From positions 14,104 through 78,103 of the forward strand of contig JAZOUD010000079.1 in NCBI GenBank assembly GCA_045658005.1: a stretch of 64,000 nt of DNA. Reading direction: 5' to 3'. The notes under the pieces were generated by a model. That model did no database searches, was not told the DNA's origin, and saw nothing but the letters and a program-made list of their open reading frames with translations. This document shows positions 1-7,984 of this stretch, piece after piece; positions within the stretch are counted from its first letter, which is position 1; the number at the start of each line of letters is the position of its first letter. The DNA is from UBA2862 sp045658005. GTDB taxonomy: Bacteria > Bacillota > Clostridia > Christensenellales > Aristaeellaceae. Made by a program: the position numbers and the translations under genes.

Positions 1-376
1 CCATGGCCTTGCCCTGCGTCAGGTTGGTGATGACCTTGCACAAGAACAGGGTGCCGCCGGAGCCCATCATGTTCATGGCGATGCCCACCAGTATGATGTC
101 TGTCTTCAGCCGGAAGGCGAAGAAGCCCATCACCAGCGACAGCAGCACGCCTGTCGCCAGCGCTCCCAGCAAGCCCCAGAACCAGCTGCCGGCGTAAAAG
201 CTGACCAGCGAGCCGGACAGTGCCGAGAACATCATCAACCCCTCCAGGCCGATGTTGGCAAAGCCAGCCTTCTCAACCACGATGGCTGCAAGCGTGGCAA
301 ATATGATCGGAGCCGAGATGCGAATGATGGAGAAGAAAAACTCAGGCGTGGCAAGGATTTTCAGGAAATTAAGCAT
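1..376 (-). CDS. Nucleoside-type ABC transporter permease, second subunit (partial, 3' end beyond window)
   Basis: About 125 N-terminal residues are visible, starting at an ATG at 376 that overlaps the end of the upstream permease by 8 bp. The visible protein has hydrophobic segments and an early motif, EKAGFANIGLEGLM, typical of the NupQ/YufQ-like permeases of BMP-dependent importers (branched-chain permease superfamily). It would pair with the preceding permease to form the membrane channel, powered by the double ATPase. The four genes run the same way with overlaps, so they form one operon. The substrate is probably nucleosides or a related BMP ligand; this comes from family membership, not from a residue I can point to. 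The rest of the gene lies left of position 1. Confidence 0.85.
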   Translation of the reverse strand, partial: MLNFLKILATPEFFFSIIRISAPIIFATLAAIVVEKAGFANIGLEGLMMFSALSGSLVSFYAGSWFWGLLGALATGVLLSLVMGFFAFRLKTDIILVGIAMNMMGSGGTLFLCKVITNLTQGKAM

Positions 377-1535
377 TTGCCTCTCCTCCCTTCCGGGCTT
401 TGGCCATCTCGATCTCCTCCTGGGCGGACTTCACAACCAGCTTCTGCCGGTACCTGAACAGGAACTGATCGGCGGCGAAGAACAGGAAAATTACGCCCTG
501 AACGATTCCGATCAGCTGGGCGGGTACCTTGGCATAAGTGGCCATCAGGTCGCAGCCTTTGGACAGATAGGCCATGAAGAATGCTGCCAGCGGCACCATC
601 CATGGGTTGTTGCCCGCCAGGATGGCGATGGTGATGCCCGTCCAGCCGTAGCCAGGCAGGGCGCTCCATGAAAAGCAGTTGTAGCGGCTCAACATCTCGA
701 TGCCGCCGCCCGCGCCGGCCAGGAAGCCGCCCAGCAGCTGGGACAGCACGATCACCGAGCCCACCTTCATACCGGAGTACTTGGCGAAACCCTGGTTGAT
801 GCCGATCATGCGGATGGCGTAGCCCCAGCGGGAGCGGTACATGAACAGCCCGCACAGCACCACCGCGGCGATGGCGATGACGAAGCCCCAGGTGAGCTTC
901 GCGCCGCTGAACACCGCGTTGTTGACGATGGGCGGTATGCTCGCGCTCTCCCTGAAGGTGTAGGACTGGATTTGCCCCTTGGATTTGTCTGCCAGGTAGG
1001 TGTTCATCAGGAATTTGATGACGTACATAATGATGTAGTTCAGCATCAGCGAGCATACCATCTCACTGACGTTCAGCCTTGATTTAAGAAGCGCTGGCAG
1101 CAGCATGACGATGGCCACCGCCAGGCCACCCAGCAGCACCGCGACCACAGCGTGCATGCCGGCGGGCAAGGGGATATAAATGGCCACCATGGCCGAAACG
1201 AATGCGCCCAGCATGATGCCGCCCTCCGCACCCAGGTTGAATTGGTTGGCGGAGAACATTACGCACACCGACAGGCCGGTAAAGATGGTGGGTATCATCG
1301 CGGCCAGTATGTCGGCCAGACGCTTGAACTCAAACACAGTGCCGTTCTTTTTGCTGAACCTGAACAACGGCCCGACCAACATCTGCTTCAGTGCCTCCTG
1401 GGTGGCGGAAAGCCTGGCCTGGAGGCTGTTGCCGGTGGCGCTGATGAAGATCAGCACCGTAGCCACCAGAAGCCCAATCAGGATTGCGACGAGGCTGCGG
1501 ATAATGGTAAACCGCAGCTGGCGTTTCTTAGTCAT
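369..1535 (-). CDS. Nucleoside-type ABC transporter permease, first subunit
   Basis: The 388-residue polytopic membrane protein starts with a cytoplasmic basic stretch and a first membrane helix (about residues 10-32). About eight to nine further hydrophobic segments follow, including the family motif NQFNLGAEGGIMLGA near residue 100. Length and motif fit the NupP/YufP permease of BMP-dependent nucleoside importers. It overlaps the ATPase gene upstream and the second permease downstream by 8 bp each, so translation is coupled. The long loop after the first helix, before the LADILAAMIPTIF segment, is usual for this subunit. The exact substrate cannot be read from the sequence. Confidence 0.88.
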   Translation of the reverse strand: MTKKRQLRFTIIRSLVAILIGLLVATVLIFISATGNSLQARLSATQEALKQMLVGPLFRFSKKNGTVFEFKRLADILAAMIPTIFTGLSVCVMFSANQFNLGAEGGIMLGAFVSAMVAIYIPLPAGMHAVVAVLLGGLAVAIVMLLPALLKSRLNVSEMVCSLMLNYIIMYVIKFLMNTYLADKSKGQIQSYTFRESASIPPIVNNAVFSGAKLTWGFVIAIAAVVLCGLFMYRSRWGYAIRMIGINQGFAKYSGMKVGSVIVLSQLLGGFLAGAGGGIEMLSRYNCFSWSALPGYGWTGITIAILAGNNPWMVPLAAFFMAYLSKGCDLMATYAKVPAQLIGIVQGVIFLFFAADQFLFRYRQKLVVKSAQEEIEMAKARKGGEANA

Positions 1536-3090
1536 GACAGGCCCTCCTTATTTCCGCCGGGCTCTGCTTCCTGAGACCCAGCATATATTCGCCCATGATG
1601 TCATCAGTCAGCCCTGCGGTGTCGTCGAAGTAGGCGGCAATCCTGCCGTTGTGCATCACGATCAGGCTGTCCGACAGCTCCATGACCTCGTTCAGGTCCG
1701 CCGACACCAACAGCACCGCGATACCCGAGCGGGACAGCTCCACCAGCTTTTTGCGGATGAATTCCGTTGCGCCCACGTCGATGCCCCGGGTGGGCTGGTC
1801 GGCAAGGATCAGCGACGGGTTGTTGGAAAACTCCCGGGCAACGACCACCTTCTGGATGTTGCCGCCGGAGAGCATGCCCACCTGCTGGCCCCGGTTCTTG
1901 CACAGCACGGTATACTCCTCAATCAGGCGGTCGGTCTCGTCGTGGATAGCCTTCATGTTGAACAGCGGGCCATGGTTATATCGCTTGTCGGCACAGCGAT
2001 CGGAGATCATGTTCTCCTCAATGGAAGCCCCGGCGGCGATGCCGTACAGCATGCGGTCTTCGGGCACCAGCGACACGCCCAGCGCCCTGATTTTCTGCTG
2101 ATTGAGGCCCAGTATGCTGGAGCCGTTGACGGTGGCGGTGCCGGAGTTGGGAACGTTGAAGCCGAAGAGCGAGTCTATCAGCTCCTTTTGGCCGTTGCCC
2201 TCTACGCCAGCGATGCCCAGGATCTCGCCTTTGCGCACGTCGAAGGACAGCTTATCCAGCATCTTTTTGTGCCACTCGTTCATGTATTCCAGCTCCCGCA
2301 CCCGCAGCACCGTATCCCCGGGCACGGCTTTATCCTTCTGCACCGACAACACCACGTCGCGCCCCACCATCAGGCGGGAGATATCCTCTTTGGTCACGTC
2401 TTTCGTGTTGTAGACGCCCATGCTGCGACCGTTTCGCATGATGGTCAGCCGGTCGGTGATCTCCATGATCTCCTTCAGCTTGTGGGAGATGAACACGATG
2501 GTGTAGCCTTGCTGCTTCAGGTGCTTCAGTTCCGCGAAAAGCTCGACGGTCTCCTGGCTGGTCAGCACGGCGGGGGGCTCGTCCATAATGAGAATCTTCG
2601 CGCCCCGCACCAGCGCCTTCAGGATCTCCACCTTCTGTTTCATACCCACGGGGATGTCCATCACCCTGGCTTCAGGTTCTACCCGCAGGTTAAACTTCTC
2701 GGAGTATTCCCGGGTCAGGGCGATGGCTTTGGCTCGGTCGATAAAGATGCCGGACTTGCGGGGAACCATGCCCAGCACCATGTTTTCTGCCACCGACAGG
2801 CTCGGTACCAGCATGAAATGCTGGTGAACCATGCCAATGCCGTGGGCGATAGCCACCGAGGGCGAACTGAGCTCCAGCTTCTCCCCGTTGACAATGATTT
2901 CGCCGCTGGTGGGCTGCTCCAGCCCGAACAGCATCTTCATCAGCGTGCTCTTGCCCGCGCCGTTTTCGCCCATCAGCGCGTGTATCTCGCCTTTGCGCAG
3001 ATTGAAATCCACACCCTGGTTGGCAGCGACGCCGTTGGGGTATACTTTGGTGATGCCCTTCATTTGAACGACGAACGCTTCGTCTGGCAT
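1528..3090 (-). CDS. Double-domain ABC ATPase of nucleoside-type importer
   Basis: This 520-residue protein carries two fused ATP-binding domains, as in NupO/YufO and the RbsA/MglA family. Domain 1 has Walker A GENGAGKST at residues 41-49 and a Walker B reading LIMDEPPAVLT, in which the usual T of DEPTA is P. Its signature is degenerate (VGMKQKVEILKAL). Domain 2 has a degenerate Walker A (GVEGNGQKEL), a canonical signature LSGGNIQKVVVAREF and ADQPTRGIDVGA. One competent and one degenerate site is normal for this class. It energises uptake by the two permeases downstream, while the binding protein gene lies 170 bp upstream on the same strand. Confidence 0.92.
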   Translation of the reverse strand: MPDEAFVVQMKGITKVYPNGVAANQGVDFNLRKGEIHALMGENGAGKSTLMKMLFGLEQPTSGEIIVNGEKLELSSPSVAIAHGIGMVHQHFMLVPSLSVAENMVLGMVPRKSGIFIDRAKAIALTREYSEKFNLRVEPEARVMDIPVGMKQKVEILKALVRGAKILIMDEPPAVLTSQETVELFAELKHLKQQGYTIVFISHKLKEIMEITDRLTIMRNGRSMGVYNTKDVTKEDISRLMVGRDVVLSVQKDKAVPGDTVLRVRELEYMNEWHKKMLDKLSFDVRKGEILGIAGVEGNGQKELIDSLFGFNVPNSGTATVNGSSILGLNQQKIRALGVSLVPEDRMLYGIAAGASIEENMISDRCADKRYNHGPLFNMKAIHDETDRLIEEYTVLCKNRGQQVGMLSGGNIQKVVVAREFSNNPSLILADQPTRGIDVGATEFIRKKLVELSRSGIAVLLVSADLNEVMELSDSLIVMHNGRIAAYFDDTAGLTDDIMGEYMLGLRKQSPAEIRRACHD

Positions 3091-3133
3091 GCTTTAGCCT
3101 CCTTGCGTGTTTATTGAGGAACGATAGATTGAA

Positions 3134-3207
3134 GGGGCGGCGACACGCCGCCCGCCGGATACAGGGTTCAATCCGTACCCGGACGGGTGCCGCATCGGCG
3201 CCCCTAC
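3134..3207. repeat. Dispersed double-hairpin palindromic element
   Basis: The spacer between the binding-protein and ATPase genes holds a GC-rich imperfect palindrome that starts AGGGGCGGCG and ends CGGCGCCCCTAC, with inner stems GGCG...CGCC. Its end sequence resembles the elements at 4469-4583, 33594-33625, 53401-53426 and 61184-61245. It may act as an mRNA stabiliser or attenuator between the highly expressed binding protein and the transporter genes; that role is inference. Confidence 0.55.
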
Positions 3208-3259
3208 AGTTGTTTATAAAATGGTATTCATATTGAGACAGCTTCCGTATGCATTCCGC

Positions 3260-4354
3260 TTACGGGCGAACCGCTTCGCGCAGGGAGACGTAATCCGCGG
3301 CTTTGTCGCCGATGGCGGTATCAACCACGATATCGCCATTCAGGACGGCTTCCTGAGCGGCGGCCACGGCGGCCTTGGTCTCGTCGGAGGCATACTTGTC
3401 GAAGTTCTTGTCGGTGACGATGCCCACGCCGCCTTCGGCAAGGCCCAGGCAGACCTCGGTGCCCCAGTGTTCCTTGCCGGCGTCCAGTTCGTCGAAAACC
3501 CAGATCAGGGAATTGCCGACGTTCTTCAGGCCGGACGTCAGGGTCAGGGCCGCCAGGTCAGGTGAGAGGGTCAACTCCTGGTCGGAGTCAACGCCGATGA
3601 ACCAAGCCTTGCCGGTTTCCAAAGCGGCCTCGGCCGCGCCGTTGCCGGCGTTGCCCGCGACGCCCCAGATGATGTCGCACTTGTTGTCGTTGATCATGGA
3701 CAGGGCGTATTCCTTGGCGATGGCGGTGTCCACGTAATCGTTGGTGTAGCGGGTGTCCACCTTGATGCCGGAGTTCACAGACTGAGCGCCCTCAATGAAG
3801 CCGATCAGGAAATCGTTGATGACGGGGGAGTCCATGCCGCCGACGAAGCCCACCACGGCGTTCCCGTTGATCTTCTCCACGCTGGTGTCGGCGGACATAC
3901 ACGCGGCGAAAACGCCCACAAGGTAGCCCATGTCGTTCTGCCTGTAGGTCAGGTTCAGCACGTTGGGGCATTCGCCCGCATAGGTGTTGTCGTCGAATAT
4001 GATGTATTTCTGATCCGGGTACTTGCTGGCGACTTCCTTCAGGTAGTCGGGCATCTGAAAGGTGCCGCAGATGATCACATCGTAGTCGCCGGATTCGGAA
4101 ACGTCGTACAGGGTCGACAGCCAGGTGGGCCGATTCTCGTCAGTACCGCCCATTTCGATGGCGTCAAGCTCGATGCGCCCCGCCTCAGACAGCGCCTCCA
4201 AGCCCGCCTCGGCCGAGTCGAAGAAGGATTTGTCGCCCAGGTTGCCGTTGATCAGGAAGACTACGCTGTAGACCTTCTCCTCGGCAAAGGCATTGCAGGC
4301 GACCATCGCGGCCAGCATTGTGAGCGCCAGAATCAAAGCAGTGATTCTTCTCAT
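3260..4354 (-). CDS. BMP-family substrate-binding protein of nucleoside-type ABC importer
   Basis: The 364-residue exported protein has a short signal peptide (basic MRRI, hydrophobic core, AFAEE region). A Cys at about residue 20 (MVACNAFAEE) could be a weak lipobox or the segment could be a signal peptidase I site; I cannot decide. The mature part shows BMP/PnrA features: the early VVFLINGNLGDKSFFDSA block, the FDDN block and IIWGVAGNAGNGAAEAA, which resembles ligand-contacting segments of purine nucleoside receptors. It is the first gene of the importer operon, with an AGGAGG site about 10 nt before the ATG. A strong promoter precedes it at 4396-4424. Confidence 0.88.
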   Translation of the reverse strand: MRRITALILALTMLAAMVACNAFAEEKVYSVVFLINGNLGDKSFFDSAEAGLEALSEAGRIELDAIEMGGTDENRPTWLSTLYDVSESGDYDVIICGTFQMPDYLKEVASKYPDQKYIIFDDNTYAGECPNVLNLTYRQNDMGYLVGVFAACMSADTSVEKINGNAVVGFVGGMDSPVINDFLIGFIEGAQSVNSGIKVDTRYTNDYVDTAIAKEYALSMINDNKCDIIWGVAGNAGNGAAEAALETGKAWFIGVDSDQELTLSPDLAALTLTSGLKNVGNSLIWVFDELDAGKEHWGTEVCLGLAEGGVGIVTDKNFDKYASDETKAAVAAAQEAVLNGDIVVDTAIGDKAADYVSLREAVRP

Positions 4355-4395
4355 AAGATAAATACCTCCTTTTTTTCATGTCCTGTTGCGTTTAC

Positions 4396-4424
4396 ATTTT
4401 ACAATATATATACAATAATGTCAA
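4396..4424 (-). promoter_or_regulatory. Sigma-A-type promoter of the BMP importer operon
   Basis: On the minus strand TTGACA (4424-4419) and TAAAAT (4401-4396) are separated by 17 bp, about 40 bp before the binding-protein ATG. The fit to the housekeeping consensus is very good. Confidence 0.75.
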
Positions 4425-4468
4425 CTGCGCTCTGCAACAAATTTTCCGGAGTGAAGTGAAAAAGGTTT

Positions 4469-4583
4469 CCATTCACCCTTCAAGCCGTTTGGCACGTATC
4501 CGTACCGGCGAGCAGGGCTCGCCATACAGGCCCCTGGCGAGCACTGCTCGCCCGTACGGTGGTTCTCGCCCAAAGGTGAATGG
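4469..4583. repeat. Large palindromic element with two inner hairpins
   Basis: The outer arms CCATTCACCCTT (4469) and AAAGGTGAATGG (to 4583) enclose a second pair, CCGTAC and GTACGG (4500-4559). That pair encloses two separate hairpins, GGCGAGCAGGGCTCGCC and GGCGAGCACTGCTCGCC. The same two-hairpin plan recurs at 61184-61233 inside the GH2 gene. It fills most of the 360-bp gene-free divergent spacer 4355-4715; the rest holds the two promoters. Confidence 0.65.
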
Positions 4584-4626
4584 TAACGGCTAAAATCCTT
4601 CAGGGCATGATATAGGTGATTGTGTA

Positions 4627-4656
4627 TTGCATAAAGCCGGATGATGGTGGTATAAT
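4627..4656 (+). promoter_or_regulatory. Promoter for the small ORF and P1 peptidase
   Basis: TTGCAT (4627-4632) and TATAAT (4651-4656) lie 18 bp apart, about 60 bp before the small ORF at 4716. A good -10 and a moderate -35. Confidence 0.6.
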
Positions 4657-4715
4657 GGTGTTAACAATATATCCGTGATACCCGCGGGCTGCCGGATTCA
4701 AGAGGAGATGACGGT

Positions 4716-4805
4716 ATGAACGGCAAATGCTTCTGCAGAGCGCTCTGCATCCTGCCGGCGACGCTCCTGATGCCGATGACTTCGATCGCGGAGGGGGGAC
4801 TTTGA
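4716..4805 (+). CDS. 29-residue small ORF, putative leader peptide
   Basis: An ATG at 4716 follows an AGGAG site with an 8-nt gap and opens a 29-codon frame that ends one base before the ATG of the P1 peptidase. Its last codons carry the GGAGGGGGG ribosome site of that gene. The peptide has three cysteines in its first 11 residues and a hydrophobic middle, loosely like a signal peptide. It could be a translated leader, a truncated remnant, or chance. I do not recognise it. Confidence 0.35.
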   Translation: MNGKCFCRALCILPATLLMPMTSIAEGGL

Positions 4806-4806
4806 C

Positions 4807-5778
4807 ATGCGTGAAATCCCAGTGACGGAGGTTGGACCGGTTTTCATCGGCCAAACCGAGAATGTGGAGGCCGCGACGGGCTGTACGGTGCTGATCGCGC
4901 CCCAGGGCATGCCCGCCGGGCTGGATGTGCGGGGCGGCGGTCCCGCCAGCCGTGAAAGCCAGCTGCTCAACCCGCTGATGGCCGCCCAGAGCATCCACGC
5001 CATCGTACTGGCCGGCGGCAGCGCCTACGGCCTGGGCGCGGCGAACGGGGTGATGGCGTATCTGGAGCAGCACGGCATCGGCTACGATACGGGTTATGCC
5101 CTGGTGCCCCTGGTGGCGCAGTCGGACATCTACGACCTGTCCGTGGGCGACGCTGCCGTGCGTCCGGACGCGGCCATGGGCTACGAAGCCGCCCGCCTGG
5201 CCATGGAAGCAGCAAATTACAGGGACGGCAACTATGGCGCGGGGTGCGGGGCCACCGTGGGCAAGCTGGCCGGGATGGACTGCTGCATGAAGTCCGGCAT
5301 CGGAAGCTATGCCGTACAGCTCGGCGAACTGAAGCTCGGCGCCATCGTGGTCGTAAACGCCCTGGGGGACGTCTATGACTGGAAAACCGGACGGCAGATT
5401 GCAGGTATGCTGAACGAGGCAAAGGACGCTCTGCGCTCCAGCGCGGACTACATCCGTCAAAGCTATGCCGTGGTCGACAATAAGTTCACCGGGAACACCA
5501 CGGTTTGCGCCGTGCTCACGAACGCCCGTTTCAGGAAGGCCCAGCTGTGCAAGATCGCCGGCATGGCCCATGACGGCTATGCCCGCTCCATCAATCCCGT
5601 GCACACCTCCGCCGATGGCGACAGCATCTACGCGGTGTCGATCGGCGACGTCGCCGCAGATCAGGATCTGGTGGGCGCGGTCTCGGCGGAGGTGGTCAGC
5701 GAGGCCATCATCCGCGCCGTGGAAAATGCCGAAGGCGCCTATGGATTCCCGGCACTGCGGGACCTGGGCGGGAGATGA
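4807..5778 (+). CDS. P1 family (DmpA-like) N-terminal-nucleophile peptidase
   Basis: The 323-residue cytoplasmic protein belongs to the DmpA/P1 family, aminopeptidases that mature by cutting themselves before a Ser or Thr that becomes the nucleophile. Family signs are the N-terminal GxGxCTV-like region with an RGGGPAS block, the AGGSAYGLGAANGVM segment near residue 72 and GAGCGATVGKL near residue 140. The likely cleavage region is FTGNTTVCAVLTN near residue 227, where a Thr after GN would be the new N-terminus. The precise residue is by family analogy. It starts 6 nt after a strong purine-rich site. Substrates of bacterial homologues include short D- or beta-amino-acid peptides; the true one here is unknown. 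Confidence 0.85.
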   Translation: MREIPVTEVGPVFIGQTENVEAATGCTVLIAPQGMPAGLDVRGGGPASRESQLLNPLMAAQSIHAIVLAGGSAYGLGAANGVMAYLEQHGIGYDTGYALVPLVAQSDIYDLSVGDAAVRPDAAMGYEAARLAMEAANYRDGNYGAGCGATVGKLAGMDCCMKSGIGSYAVQLGELKLGAIVVVNALGDVYDWKTGRQIAGMLNEAKDALRSSADYIRQSYAVVDNKFTGNTTVCAVLTNARFRKAQLCKIAGMAHDGYARSINPVHTSADGDSIYAVSIGDVAADQDLVGAVSAEVVSEAIIRAVENAEGAYGFPALRDLGGR

Positions 5779-5874
5779 CAGTGAAACTCGGGTGCGCGTA
5801 ATAATTTGTAGTGGACTTCGGATATGTAAATATGGTATAATCGTTGTATTAATTGGGGGAAGGGACAGCTCCAC

Positions 5875-7818
5875 ATGCGCAACTATCTGTTTGACCTGTG
5901 TTCAATACCGATCTATATGCTGATCCTGTGGACGTGCTACGCGCGCAAGATATACAAGGATCAGGCCAGCCGTATCTTCATCACGATGAATGCGGTATCG
6001 CTGCTGTGCGCCGTGTTGAATGTTGCGATGGAGTTTGCCGTCAATCCCGTCCCGATCAGCCGGACTGCCGTTTTTTGGGGAAGCCTGACAAACTACCTGT
6101 ATCTGTTCTTCAGGAACGGCACCCTCGTGCTTTACCTGCTGTTCGTGTTTGCCATCACGCGGACTGAATTCAGGATACGGTCGCCCCTGATGCGATGCCT
6201 CCTGTGGGCGCCCAATGGCGTTCTGGTGCTGTTGCTTCTCCAGAATCTGTTTACGCACACCGTCTTTAACGTGACCACCGCAGAGGGCTACACGCGCGGC
6301 CCGTTGATGATCGCGCTGTACATCATCGCGGGCATCTACGCCCTGAGCGCCGCGGTGTACAGCTTCACCGTGCGACAATACCTCCCGGCGGAGAAGTGGG
6401 CCGCGCTGATCTCGGTATTCGTGCTGACCGTCATCGCGGTGATCGTGCAGATGATCAAGCCGTACTATCAGGTCGAGCTGTTTTCTACCAGCATCGGCTC
6501 GCTCATGATCATGCTGCTGGTCATGCGCCCGGAGGAGTCCATTGACGCAAGCGTCAATATCTCAAGCTGGAAGGCCTACCGGGACGACCTGAGAAATATC
6601 GTGCGATCGGGCCAGCGGGTCCAGATCGTCGTCGTGCGCATGGGAAACGCCAACGAGATACGCAGCTACATCGGTGAAAACAAGTTCAACGACTTTGTCA
6701 AGGAGGTTGCCGATGAGATCGAGGGGCTGTACAATCGCCTCCACGTCAGGATCAGCCTCTATTTCGAGCACCCCGGGACCTTCTACCTGATACTGGACGA
6801 CATGGGCGTCGACGTGCCCGCCCTTGTGCCGGATTTTGTGGACGCCACGACGGAGCGGGTGAAGAGATACGCGGATCAGGGCGTGCGGTTTGACCCCAAA
6901 TTCTGCGTGATCCACGTGCCCGACGACATGAACACCTTCGAGGATATCATCAACATGGGCCATCGGTTCAAACGCCTTGGCGCCCACGACCAGGTCCTGT
7001 TCGTGGCCTCCGGGCTGGTGGGCTCCAGGGATTACCGCATCATCAGCCACATCGACGGGATACTGAACAGGATCATCACTGAAAACACGCTGGAGATGGT
7101 CTACCAGCCGATATTCGACATTCGGGAGAACCGGTTCAGGTCGGCGGAAGCCCTGGCCAGGATCAGGGATACGGAATACGGTACGATCTCCCCTGCGGTA
7201 TTCATTCCGGCGGCGGAGAGCGCCGGGCTCATGTGGCCCATCGGGAAAATCATACTGGAGACCGTGTACAGCTTTATCTCCCGGCACGATCTGAAGTCGA
7301 TGGGCCTGTCCTATATCGAGATCAACCTCTCCGTGGCGCAGTGCCTCCAGCGGGAATTGCCGGAGACCATCCGGAGGCTGCAGCATAAATACGGGGTCTC
7401 GCCGAGCCAGGTCAATTTTGAAGTGACGGAGACGATGTTTGACAACCTCAGCGGCGTGATGGAAAAGAATCTTCGGGAACTGGCAGGTATGGGCTATACC
7501 TTCTCGCTGGACGACTACGGCGTGGGCTATTCCAATATCCAGCGGCTGAAGAGCCTTCCCCTCAGCCTCATCAAGGTCGACAAGAGCCTCGTGGACGATA
7601 TGTTCACGGAGGACGGCAAGGTCATCATCGAAAACACCGTGCACATGATGAAGGGCATCCACAAGAAGCTGGTGATCGAGGGCGTGGAGACGAAGGAGGC
7701 CGTGGAAGCCTTTGGCAGTCTCGACTGCGATTACATTCAGGGTTATTACTATTCCAGGCCGCTGTCGGCCGGTGATTTTGTGCGGTTTATGCAAGCGCGC
7801 AACCGAACCGGCGCGTAG
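5875..7818 (+). CDS. Membrane EAL-domain c-di-GMP phosphodiesterase with degenerate GGDEF
   Basis: This 647-residue protein has about seven N-terminal membrane helices (residues 1-215), then a GGDEF-fold region (about 225-390) that lacks any GGDEF motif, and a C-terminal EAL domain (about 395-640). The EAL domain keeps its catalytic set: AEALARI, INLSVAQ, FEVTET, LDDYGVGYSN, IKVDKS, IEGVET and IQGYYYSRPL. It should therefore hydrolyse c-di-GMP at the membrane, while the GGDEF part can at most bind nucleotide or dimerise. The membrane region may sense an unknown signal. A TATAAT at 5836-5841 and a GGGGGAAGGG stretch precede the ATG. It stands alone, followed by the MscS-type gene. Confidence 0.9.
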   Translation: MRNYLFDLCSIPIYMLILWTCYARKIYKDQASRIFITMNAVSLLCAVLNVAMEFAVNPVPISRTAVFWGSLTNYLYLFFRNGTLVLYLLFVFAITRTEFRIRSPLMRCLLWAPNGVLVLLLLQNLFTHTVFNVTTAEGYTRGPLMIALYIIAGIYALSAAVYSFTVRQYLPAEKWAALISVFVLTVIAVIVQMIKPYYQVELFSTSIGSLMIMLLVMRPEESIDASVNISSWKAYRDDLRNIVRSGQRVQIVVVRMGNANEIRSYIGENKFNDFVKEVADEIEGLYNRLHVRISLYFEHPGTFYLILDDMGVDVPALVPDFVDATTERVKRYADQGVRFDPKFCVIHVPDDMNTFEDIINMGHRFKRLGAHDQVLFVASGLVGSRDYRIISHIDGILNRIITENTLEMVYQPIFDIRENRFRSAEALARIRDTEYGTISPAVFIPAAESAGLMWPIGKIILETVYSFISRHDLKSMGLSYIEINLSVAQCLQRELPETIRRLQHKYGVSPSQVNFEVTETMFDNLSGVMEKNLRELAGMGYTFSLDDYGVGYSNIQRLKSLPLSLIKVDKSLVDDMFTEDGKVIIENTVHMMKGIHKKLVIEGVETKEAVEAFGSLDCDYIQGYYYSRPLSAGDFVRFMQARNRTGA

Positions 7819-7984
7819 TCGCTTCATGGCGCAAGACCCGCTGCATGCGCTGGCGCTCCTTCAATCGGCCCAATGATTATATCGGCAAAGATCAGAAATC
7901 AATAAACCTGTGGCAGAATAGTGAGATCTACACGCGCCTGTTTGCTATAGCTTGAAACGATTCCCGGTTAAACGGAGGCATACG

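Noticed and set aside
6600..7050. Active diguanylate cyclase (GGDEF) in the EAL protein
   Set aside because: The GGDEF fold region has no GGDEF or GGEEF motif at the expected place.
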